Positions 1 to 5,202 of a stretch of 7,036 nt of DNA are shown here, in pieces. The first letter of the stretch is position 1. Each line of letters opens with the position of its first letter. A model generated the notes under the pieces. It was not told the origin of the DNA. It was given only the letters and a program-made list of their open reading frames with translations, and did not search any database. The DNA lies in NCBI GenBank assembly GCA_965603015.1, contig CBFDBJ010000112.1:1-7036 (forward strand), written 5' to 3'. The translations under genes were made by a program, and so were the position numbers. Source of the DNA: JAUWTJ01 sp965603015. GTDB lineage: Bacteria; Pseudomonadota; Alphaproteobacteria; M2410.

Positions 1-845
1 CCGCCGACCGGTTCACCAATAATTTCATCGATAATGCCAAATCTGGCGCAATCCTGGGCGGTCACTTTCATGGCGATGGCCGCTTCCTTCGTCTTGGCCG
101 GGTCGTTCCACAGGATCGACGCGCAGCCTTCCGGGGATATAACCGAATAGGTCGCATGCTCCAGCATATAAACCTTGTTGGCGGTCGCGATGGCAATCGC
201 ACCGCCCGAACCGCCTTCACCGATGACCACAGAAACAACCGGCACCTTGAGAGACAGGCAGCGCTGGGTTGATCGGGCGATGGCCTCGGCCTGGCCGCGT
301 TCTTCAGCGCCAATGCCCGGATAGGCCCCTGCGGTGTCAACAATTGTCACCAAAGGCAAGTCGAACTGTTCAGCCAGATCCATGAGGCGGACTGCCTTGC
401 GATAGCCTTCGGGCCGCGCGGAACCAAAATTATGCCTGATACGGCTGTCGGTATCAGAACCCTTTTCATGACCCATGACCATGACCGAGCGGCCCTTGAA
501 GCGGCCGAGGCCGCCAAGCAAGGCTTCATCATCAGCAAACTTGCGATCACCGGCGAGCGGCGTGAAGTCTTCGATCAGCTCGGAGACATAATCGAGAAAG
601 TGTGGTCGACCAGGATGGCGAGCCACCTGCGTCTTCTGCCAGGGGTCGAGCTTTTCGTAGGTGTCCTTCAGGAGGCTGGCTGCTTTTGCTTCCAGGCGCA
701 GGACTTCCTTTTCGACGTTGGAATCCTGATCGTCCCTGGCATGCTGGCGCAATTCCTCGACCCGGCCTTCAAGCTCGGCAATCTGTTTTTCAAATTCAAG
801 GTAGATCCGCATGGGTTCAGCTGGCGCTCGGTAGGGTGGTCTCAT
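1..845 (-). CDS. accA: Acetyl-CoA carboxylase carboxyltransferase subunit alpha (3'-truncated by window edge)
   Basis: AccA pairs with AccD to form the cytosolic carboxyltransferase that moves the carboxyl group from biotin carboxyl carrier protein to acetyl-CoA, giving malonyl-CoA for fatty acid synthesis. The 281 complete codons seen here match the family along their whole length: the N-terminal helix beginning RIYLEFEKQIAELE, GSARPEGYRKA near residue 141, VDTAGAYPGIGAEERGQ near 170, the oxyanion-hole region VVIGEGGSGGAIAIA near 206, and SVISPEGCASILWND near 234. About 40-50 C-terminal residues of a usual ~320-residue protein lie beyond position 1. I chose the ATG at 845 because a strong Shine-Dalgarno lies 6 bases before it. 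The family's usual start corresponds to Met12 (position 812), which has no such site, so an 11-residue N-terminal extension is predicted but unproven. The gene follows xerD on the same strand but is separated by a terminator-like stem-loop and its own candidate promoter. Confidence 0.97.
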   Translation of the reverse strand, partial: MRPPYRAPAEPMRIYLEFEKQIAELEGRVEELRQHARDDQDSNVEKEVLRLEAKAASLLKDTYEKLDPWQKTQVARHPGRPHFLDYVSELIEDFTPLAGDRKFADDEALLGGLGRFKGRSVMVMGHEKGSDTDSRIRHNFGSARPEGYRKAVRLMDLAEQFDLPLVTIVDTAGAYPGIGAEERGQAEAIARSTQRCLSLKVPVVSVVIGEGGSGGAIAIATANKVYMLEHATYSVISPEGCASILWNDPAKTKEAAIAMKVTAQDCARFGIIDEIIGEPVG

Positions 846-851
846 TTCATA

Positions 852-860
852 CTCCTCCCC
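852..860 (-). promoter_or_regulatory. Strong Shine-Dalgarno that decides the accA start
   Basis: On the minus strand this reads GGGGAGGAG, a near-perfect anti-16S match. It is 6 bases from the ATG at 845 and about 40 bases from the alternative ATG at 812, so it favours the upstream start. An ATG directly against it (848-850) opens only Met-Lys-stop and cannot be the gene start. Confidence 0.75.
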
Positions 861-914
861 GACCTCTGCGCACCGGGGATCACCGGGCGAGCCTTCGGGG
901 TACTCAAGCGCGGG

Positions 915-943
915 ACACTGGCCATCCTGCGCAGAGATGTCAA
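915..943 (-). promoter_or_regulatory. Candidate sigma70-type promoter of accA
   Basis: The minus strand has a perfect -35 hexamer TTGACA (938-943), a 17-base spacer, then CAGTGT (915-920) as a poor -10. Alphaproteobacterial housekeeping promoters often have a good -35 and a loose -10, so this fits. It would give a leader of roughly 60 bases before the ATG at 845. Position and the -35 match are seen; promoter activity is inferred. Confidence 0.45.
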
Positions 944-947
944 GCGC

Positions 948-957
948 AGAGCGCTCT
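948..957. promoter_or_regulatory. Perfect 10-base palindrome just upstream of the accA -35
   Basis: AGAGCGCTCT is its own reverse complement and lies 4 bases upstream of the TTGACA of the candidate accA promoter. The same half-sequence, AGAGCGC / GCGCTCT, forms the loop-proximal part of the stem-loop at 1010-1040. It could be an operator or a chance GC-rich palindrome; no binding protein can be named. Confidence 0.25.
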
Positions 958-1009
958 CCAGCCAGTTCACCAAGCCCTGAATATCGATCTTTTTGGCGCG
1001 AGAATCAAG

Positions 1010-1040
1010 AGGCAGAGCGCCCCGAGGAGCGCTCTGCCTC
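1010..1040 (-). terminator. Stem-loop terminator downstream of xerD
   Basis: A perfect 12-base inverted repeat, GAGGCAGAGCGC / GCGCTCTGCCTC, encloses a 7-base loop. It begins 24 bases after the xerD stop codon. On the minus strand the stem is followed by TTGATTCT, a weak, interrupted U-tract. Stem strength and position suggest that it ends or attenuates the xerD transcript before accA; the imperfect T run leaves some doubt. Confidence 0.65.
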
Positions 1041-1064
1041 ATATATTCTTCTGCGCGGCTGGAA

Positions 1065-2108
1065 CTAGCCCGGTATATCGCGTTTGACTTCAGGCGCCTG
1101 TGTGGCCGCTGCCGGTTCTGCCTCACCGTCCTGAGCCAGAGGATGGAAGTCGTTTACCATCTCTTTCAGGCGTTCGTCCTGGACATGCGTGTAGATCTGT
1201 GTCGTCGAAATGTCGGCATGACCCAACATCTTCTGAACCGACCGCAAATCCGCGCCATGAGCCAACAAGTGAGATGCAAAGGCGTGGCGCAGGGTGTGCG
1301 GAGAAATATTTTTTGGGTCGACGCCGCCCTCGATCGCGAGATCTTTCAGCAACTGGCCAAATCTCTGGCGGGTCAAATGCCCTTCGCGCCCCCGCGACGG
1401 AAAGAGGAAACGTGCTGTTTCCGGCAATTCATTGCCCTGTGCATCATAGCGCGGCACAAAGCGGGCCCGGTTTTTCATATAGAGGGCGATTGCCTCTGAA
1501 GCCTTTGTGTTCAGCGGCACCATGCGTTCTCGCCCGCCCTTGCCCCGGATGTAGAGCACCGGTTCGTGAGCGCGCGTTGCGGCTATGGCTGCCGACTGCG
1601 GTAGTTCAACAAGCTCGGAGACACGTAAGCCTGTTGCGTAGAGTACTTCCATGAGACAGTGAAGCCTCACCCCTTCCGGATCTGTGCCGCCTTTGGATCG
1701 AGCAAGAGCAGTTTCAAGAAGTTTATCAACCTCTCCCTCGCTCAGTATTTTCGGAAGCGGACGTTCCCTTTGTGGACTGTCAATGACAGAACACGGATCG
1801 TCAGTTCGCACACCTTCCGAATAGAGAAATTTGTAATACTGCCGCAGAGCTGACAGACGCCGCGCTGCGGTTGATGCTGCAAGGCCAGCTTCCTGGATTT
1901 GGTGAAGATAGCCTCGAACGGCCTCAACGTCGGCCTCCGAAGCTTTCTTGCCAAGCTTGGTTGCGTAGACGGCGAAGTCTGTCAGATCACGCTCATAACT
2001 ATCGAGCGTGTTCTGGGCCGCACCGCGTTCCGCACTGAGCATTTCCAGGAAAGCATCCACGTAGTGGGAGCCTTCAACATGCTTATCTGAGTGATCAAGT
2101 AAAGCCAT
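1065..2108 (-). CDS. xerD: Tyrosine recombinase XerD
   Basis: XerD works with XerC at the dif site, under FtsK control, to resolve chromosome dimers before division. The 347-residue protein has the N-terminal SAM-like core-binding domain (about residues 14-105, with LSAERGAAQNTLDSYERDL) and a C-terminal catalytic domain. All catalytic residues are present: Arg162 in ATGLRVSE, Lys190 in RGKGGRER, His271 and Arg274 in HTLRHAFASHLL, His297 in LGHADISTTQ and the nucleophile Tyr306 in IYTHV. XerC is the alternative paralogue; the sequence style and the accA neighbourhood favour XerD. The tail after residue 325 is an Ala/Pro/Glu-rich extension of about 20 residues, longer than in the enteric protein (about 298 residues). 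No Shine-Dalgarno precedes the ATG at 2108, and a CtrA-type box lies 24 bases upstream, so a leaderless transcript is possible. Confidence 0.93.
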   Translation of the reverse strand: MALLDHSDKHVEGSHYVDAFLEMLSAERGAAQNTLDSYERDLTDFAVYATKLGKKASEADVEAVRGYLHQIQEAGLAASTAARRLSALRQYYKFLYSEGVRTDDPCSVIDSPQRERPLPKILSEGEVDKLLETALARSKGGTDPEGVRLHCLMEVLYATGLRVSELVELPQSAAIAATRAHEPVLYIRGKGGRERMVPLNTKASEAIALYMKNRARFVPRYDAQGNELPETARFLFPSRGREGHLTRQRFGQLLKDLAIEGGVDPKNISPHTLRHAFASHLLAHGADLRSVQKMLGHADISTTQIYTHVQDERLKEMVNDFHPLAQDGEAEPAAATQAPEVKRDIPG

Positions 2109-2131
2109 GACAGCGTTTGTGAATCGCCAAG

Positions 2132-2148
2132 GTTAACAGAGTGTTAAC
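2132..2148. promoter_or_regulatory. CtrA-type box upstream of xerD (17-base perfect inverted repeat)
   Basis: The sequence GTTAACAGAGTGTTAAC is a perfect inverted repeat (7-base arms, 3-base centre). It contains exactly the alphaproteobacterial CtrA consensus TTAA-N7-TTAAC, readable on both strands. It lies in the 68-base gap between the stop of the 669-residue gene and the xerD ATG, ending 24 bases before that ATG. A GANTC site (GAATC, 2121-2125) lies 7 bases closer to xerD. CtrA often binds over the -35 of genes it activates, which would put transcription start very near the xerD start codon. The match is seen; binding and control are inferred. Confidence 0.6.
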
Positions 2149-2176
2149 GTCATTTTTACCGGTAACGAAACGAGGC

Positions 2177-4186
2177 TCACAAATCAGCCAGAAGTGACTC
2201 AATTGCTAGGGTTTTGGCTTCTTCCATAAAACCGGTACGCAGGAGCGCAGAAATACACTTCGAAGTCACGATTATGGGAATTTGTGCAGATTTCGAATCA
2301 CCCAGTGCTGTCAGAGTCAGGAGAATGACCTCACCTCTACGGCCTGCCCGCGCTGCGGCATCCAGCCCGCTGAGGACGCCCGTTTCCGGCATCTTGCCTC
2401 GAACCGACGGGGTATAATCGGCCAGCAGCTGCCGGGTTTGTTCGTCAAGCTTACCGCCAAAGGCCTCAAAGAGCCGTACTTCCAGGACCGCGCGGCGCTG
2501 CGCCGCGGCGTTGTCACCGGCATCACTCAGCCGGGCCGCAATGTCCCATGTGGGCTCAAATTCAGCAGTTTCCGGCGCGACAATCCGCAGAGCTACGCTC
2601 AGGTCTTTCAGGATGCCAGTCGCCGAACCACTCTCTGGGTCAGCCGCCAGATCACTGCGCTCGCGGGCCTGCCAGCCAAGGCCAAGCCATTTCGCGGCCT
2701 CCGGATACGCTCCTGCAGCCAGCGAGGCCTGGGCAAATTCGCCAGCAAAGATATCCAGAGCCGGCTCGATTGGCAGCAACTGAAGAGCATCGCGGTAAAG
2801 AGCGACGAACAGGGCACGGCGATTGTATCTGACCGCATCGTCCCAGGCGACCTTCAGCAGCATTGCGCGGTCGACTGGCATGACGGCGGAGGCCATAGCC
2901 TGATAAATCGCGGCGGCTTTTCGAACCGATGGCTGCGCGGTGCTTTCAGACGCGATGAGTGCTGCGGCCTCGCCTTCACCAAAGACGACCGATCCATAAA
3001 GGATCGCAAGGCGCACGGGTAAAACAGAGCCACTCATTATGCCCTCTTCGGCCAGTGGAATCTGGACCGTGGCAAGATCCTCGGCGCCGCGCCCCCTGAC
3101 ACCGGCAAGCAGAAGTGAGGCGGCGCGCAGCGCACCTGACCGAGTGTTTAAGACCTCCCGAGGAAACCCGTCGGTGTTTTCAGGACCACCGTCGGCCAAA
3201 AGAGCAAAATGAATAGCGTCCTGCAATTCCAGACCGTTGTAGGACAACCCGGCATTATCGATCCTGTTGGCAACGGCAGAGAAAAACAGCCGGTCTTTGT
3301 AGCCCTGCTCGGCAAGAAGATCCGCACCAAGCTGCGCAGCAGCGCGGTCGTCTGCAACAATGTAGCAAAATGTTCTCAGACGGCTCCAGAACGGGTCATC
3401 CGAAGCGGACCGTGTCCGGGCTGCGATGGCGCACGCGGACCGCGTCCTTTGAGTCAAAAGGTAAAGCTCCGACAACAGCTGCAAAGACGCCAGATCGGCA
3501 AGCGGTTCACTGGTTTGATCCAGAATCATTTCGGCGTCACGCAGCTGGCCGGCGTCATAGAGTTTGCGCGCGCGCAAGGTCATGAACGGAACATCACCGG
3601 CCGGGCCTCCCGGATCATAGGCGCGGCTGATAAGGAGGCTGGAGAAAAGCTTCTGGCGCGCCGGGGACGATATCGGCTGCGGCAATGCGGCCAAAACAGG
3701 GGCTATGGAGCGCCGCGAACTGCCACGCCACAGGTCATAGCCCAAACCACCTTCTTCAGGGCTCAGCAATCCGAAAATCTCCATGCCAACGGCTTCAAGG
3801 TCACTGGATGTGACCGCGCCTTCACCCCTGCCCGGGGGGGCAGCAATCACCGGGGGATCATCGGCCGAATTCAGTCCGCCCTTGTGCGATTGAAACAAGG
3901 AAAGCGGCGCCGCCTCACTCAATGATTCAGTGGCTGGTGATTCAGTGGTTGGAGGTTCGGTGGTTGGCGGTTCACTGGTTGGAGGTTCGGCAGCAGGACT
4001 TTCGGCGACAGAAGCGTCGGTTGCAGAAATTTCCTGCGCGACCGTCTGGCCATCTTCCTCACTCGCCTCGCCCTGGGCAAGCGCTGTTCCTCCCTGGACA
4101 GCGACGGCGAAAGCAAGCAGCGCGGCCAGACACAGACGCAAGGGAGAGATTGCTCTATACAGAACCTTAACGGGGGAATTTGTCAT
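2177..4186 (-). CDS. Exported helical-repeat-type protein of unknown function, 669 residues
   Basis: I do not recognise a named family, although proteins of this style sit beside aroK/xerD in other alphaproteobacteria as far as I recall. From the ATG at 4186 it starts with a clear Sec signal peptide: basic n-region (Lys7, Arg11, Arg17), hydrophobic core at about 18-30, and a signal peptidase I site Ala-Leu-Ala at 35-37. Residues about 40-95 are an acidic linker rich in Pro, Thr, Ser and Glu with five-residue repeats such as TEPPT. Around 138-190 there is a distinct segment (GLLSPEEGGLGYDLWRG... SSPARQKLFSSLLIS). From about 200 to the end it is almost all Ala/Leu-rich amphipathic helices of TPR/Sel1-like spacing (for example LRARKLYDAGQLRDAEMIL), so an alpha-solenoid in the periplasm is likely. 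No catalytic motif is visible. The open frame continues to 4291, but an upstream start would spoil the signal peptide. The start overlaps the preceding microprotein gene by 20 bases and has no Shine-Dalgarno, which suggests translational coupling. Confidence 0.85.
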   Translation of the reverse strand: MTNSPVKVLYRAISPLRLCLAALLAFAVAVQGGTALAQGEASEEDGQTVAQEISATDASVAESPAAEPPTSEPPTTEPPTTESPATESLSEAAPLSLFQSHKGGLNSADDPPVIAAPPGRGEGAVTSSDLEAVGMEIFGLLSPEEGGLGYDLWRGSSRRSIAPVLAALPQPISSPARQKLFSSLLISRAYDPGGPAGDVPFMTLRARKLYDAGQLRDAEMILDQTSEPLADLASLQLLSELYLLTQRTRSACAIAARTRSASDDPFWSRLRTFCYIVADDRAAAQLGADLLAEQGYKDRLFFSAVANRIDNAGLSYNGLELQDAIHFALLADGGPENTDGFPREVLNTRSGALRAASLLLAGVRGRGAEDLATVQIPLAEEGIMSGSVLPVRLAILYGSVVFGEGEAAALIASESTAQPSVRKAAAIYQAMASAVMPVDRAMLLKVAWDDAVRYNRRALFVALYRDALQLLPIEPALDIFAGEFAQASLAAGAYPEAAKWLGLGWQARERSDLAADPESGSATGILKDLSVALRIVAPETAEFEPTWDIAARLSDAGDNAAAQRRAVLEVRLFEAFGGKLDEQTRQLLADYTPSVRGKMPETGVLSGLDAAARAGRRGEVILLTLTALGDSKSAQIPIIVTSKCISALLRTGFMEEAKTLAIESLLADL
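3927..3986. repeat. 15-base tandem repeat, four copies, inside the exported protein gene
   Basis: Four 15-base units (beginning 3927, 3942, 3957 and 3972; consensus on the plus strand about TCRSTGGTTGGMGGT) are followed by two decayed units to about 4016. On the coding strand each encodes five residues of the type TEPPT or TESPA, forming the Pro/Thr/Glu linker after the signal peptide. In-frame units of this kind can change number by slippage without breaking the frame. Confidence 0.8.
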
Positions 4187-4298
4187 CCGGAATAACCACT
4201 TCAATTTCGGTTTCCGGCGCATCAACCTGCAAGGCGTAGACAATGACTCCGATGCCCCCCAGAACAATTGCACCCACAACAACAAGCACAAACTTCAT
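4167..4298 (-). CDS. Single-pass membrane microprotein, 43 residues, unknown function
   Basis: Translation from the ATG at 4298 begins MKFVLVVVGAIVLGG and ends VVIPDDKFPR before a TAA at 4167-4169. Residues 3-23 form one hydrophobic segment with glycines at 9, 14, 15 and 17, a pattern that can support helix packing. The tail (24-43) is acidic and hydrophilic. By the positive-inside rule, Lys2 stays in the cytoplasm and the tail faces the periplasm; this is a membrane anchor, not a cleaved signal peptide, as no Ala-X-Ala site is seen. A Shine-Dalgarno-like GAGGGA (4309-4314) lies 10 bases upstream. The gene overlaps the 669-residue exported protein gene by 20 bases in another frame, so the two are probably co-translated. 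Good initiation signals, coherent composition and overlap support a real gene; I cannot assign a family or function. Confidence 0.7.
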   Translation of the reverse strand: MKFVLVVVGAIVLGGIGVIVYALQVDAPETEIEVVIPDDKFPR

Positions 4299-4363
4299 AA
4301 CGCGCTGTTCCCTCTTATCTCTATTGCCAATGTAGTCGGCTTCATTTGCGACCCTACATCAGC

Positions 4364-4429
4364 GAATCATTCGATTCGGTTGATTTTTGCAAAAACAGAT
4401 CACTTTTCCATAAGATTCACGAAAGAATC
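4364..4429. promoter_or_regulatory. Cluster of four GANTC (CcrM methylation) sites
   Basis: GAATC 4364-4368, GATTC 4373-4377, GATTC 4414-4418 and GAATC 4425-4429 form two symmetrical pairs with 4- and 6-base spacers. Reading the whole window by eye I count about 18 GANTC sites, so four in 66 bases is far above the local average. GANTC is the target of the alphaproteobacterial cell-cycle methyltransferase CcrM, and promoter GANTC sites can link expression to replication through GcrA. They lie 66-131 bases upstream of the microprotein start. Density is seen; regulation is inferred. Confidence 0.5.
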
Positions 4430-4434
4430 AAACG

Positions 4435-4481
4435 CCATACTTGTAATATAACAGTCACCGGTCCTATCACGGTCACCGGAC
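4435..4481 (+). pseudogene. Degenerate tRNA-Thr(TGT)-like 3' half
   Basis: The stretch follows canonical class I tRNA spacing: anticodon stem CCATA (4435-4439), 7-base loop CTTGTAA with anticodon TGT at 4442-4444, partner arm TATAA (two mismatches), a 5-base variable loop, T stem ACCGG (4457-4461), 7-base T loop TCCTATC, partner ACGGT (one mismatch), acceptor 3' strand CACCGGA (4474-4480) and one discriminator base. The T loop departs from TTCRANY at two positions. No matching 5' acceptor strand, no good D arm and no CCA are found, so it cannot be an active tRNA. It may be a decayed tRNA gene, a 3' fragment left by an integration event, a tRNA-like leader element of aroK, or chance. Confidence 0.35.
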
Positions 4482-4545
4482 TTGCCCTTGCCCGGTGCAA
4501 AACGGTAGTGTAGCACTCCATTAAGGTACTGGTCTGCCTGTAAAA

Positions 4546-4559
4546 CCCGAAGCTTCGGG
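4546..4559. promoter_or_regulatory. Perfect 14-base palindrome upstream of aroK
   Basis: CCCGAAGCTTCGGG lies 46 bases before the aroK start. On the minus strand it is followed by TTTTA, so as RNA it would resemble a small terminator for leftward transcripts, insulating the divergent unit from antisense transcription over aroK. On the plus strand it could be an operator or a leader hairpin of aroK. The palindrome is certain; its role is not. Confidence 0.4.
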
Positions 4560-4605
4560 GGCTGTGCGGGCCGTTCGTATGAGTTAACAAACCAAAGAAA
4601 AACAC

Positions 4606-5202
4606 GTGACCGACAAAACTCAAGATGCCGCTCCGAACGCTCCGGCACCACTTCGCCAACGATCCCTTGTATTGGTCGGGCTGATGGGTGCCGGGAAATC
4701 CACTGTCGGCCGACGCCTGGCGACGCAGCTTGGCATGCCTTTTTGCGATGCCGATACTGAAATTGAACGCGCTGCAGGCCAGACAATTTCGGAAATATTC
4801 GAGCAACACGGTGAGGATTTCTTTCGCAGTGGGGAGCGCAGGGTCATCGCCCGGCTACTCAGCGGGAGCCGCATCGTGCTTGCAACCGGCGGCGGGGCCT
4901 TCATGAATGAAGAAACACGAGCCTTGATTGCCGAACGCGCCATATCAGTATGGCTCAAGGCCGACTTCGACCTTCTGATGAAACGGGTTCTGAGGCGTGA
5001 TCACAGACCCTTGTTACAGCAGGGAGACCCTTATGAAACCATGCGCGGACTTATGGACCTTCGCTATCCGGTCTATGCAAAAGCTGATCTGACAATCGAC
5101 GCGCATGACGGGCCGCACTCTCACACCGTCAACCGTATTGTCGACGACCTCGAAGACTACATTGGCGCTGGAGGCTCAAACTCAACAGGCGGGGACGGTT
5201 GA
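4606..5202 (+). CDS. aroK: Shikimate kinase
   Basis: AroK phosphorylates shikimate at the 3-hydroxyl with ATP, the fifth step of the cytosolic shikimate pathway. The 198-residue protein has the Walker A motif GLMGAGKST (25-33), shikimate-binding Asp50 in CDADTEIE and Arg74 in FFRSGE, the GGG turn (95-97) after VLAT, the lid RRDHRPLL with Arg134, and Arg153 in DLRYPVYAKAD. A GTG at 4606 is the start; the nearest upstream in-frame ATG (4579) meets a stop two codons later, and the next internal ATG lies inside the Walker motif. This gives about 19 residues before the first strand, a common alphaproteobacterial extension. No strong Shine-Dalgarno is seen. It heads the aroK-aroB-DUF21 operon and its stop codon shares one base with the aroB ATG. 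Confidence 0.96.
   Translation: MTDKTQDAAPNAPAPLRQRSLVLVGLMGAGKSTVGRRLATQLGMPFCDADTEIERAAGQTISEIFEQHGEDFFRSGERRVIARLLSGSRIVLATGGGAFMNEETRALIAERAISVWLKADFDLLMKRVLRRDHRPLLQQGDPYETMRGLMDLRYPVYAKADLTIDAHDGPHSHTVNRIVDDLEDYIGAGGSNSTGGDG

Larger units (their letters stand above)
4299..4605. other. Divergent intergenic region between the microprotein operon and the aroK operon
   Basis: These 307 bases must drive transcription both ways. They hold four GANTC sites (4364-4429), a tRNA-like 3' half (4435-4481), an 18-base-period direct repeat GTCACCGG (4454-4461 and 4472-4479) that is part of it, a TTGCCC doublet (4483-4494), a palindrome (4546-4559) and a lone CtrA half-site GTTAAC (4583-4588). The only aroK-facing promoter guess I can offer is TTGCCC (4489-4494), a 17-base spacer and TAGCAC (4512-4517), which is weak. 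No clear -35/-10 pair faces the microprotein gene. I find no credible coding sequence here. Confidence 0.6.

Noticed and set aside
432..1499. Plus-strand frames of 161-182 residues opposite accA and xerD
   Set aside because: The minus strand is unmistakably accA and xerD, and the plus-strand products resemble nothing.
1065..2108. XerD as the integrase of a mobile element or integron
   Set aside because: The length, the catalytic set and the housekeeping neighbours fit the chromosomal XerD, and no cargo, att repeats or excisionase is present.
2156..2165. Palindrome TTACCGGTAA after the exported protein gene as a terminator
   Set aside because: The stem is only 10 bases with no loop room and no proper T-tract, so it is too weak to call.
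2282..3925. Plus-strand frames of 238 and 246 residues opposite the exported protein gene
   Set aside because: They are antisense shadows: rich in Arg, Gln and Cys, without motifs or initiation signals, while the minus-strand frame has a signal peptide and coherent helical composition.
4187..4291. Longer start of the exported protein (35 more residues)
   Set aside because: This would bury the signal peptide inside the protein, and the DNA is better explained by the microprotein frame.
4400..4809. Two overlapping minus-strand frames of about 130 residues spanning the intergenic region and the aroK 5' end
   Set aside because: They are antisense to the conserved aroK coding sequence, have no Shine-Dalgarno or family features, and their composition is that of frame shadows and a tRNA-like antisense.
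5199..5201. TTG as the aroB start
   Set aside because: The ATG immediately after it gives the standard TGATG coupling with aroK.
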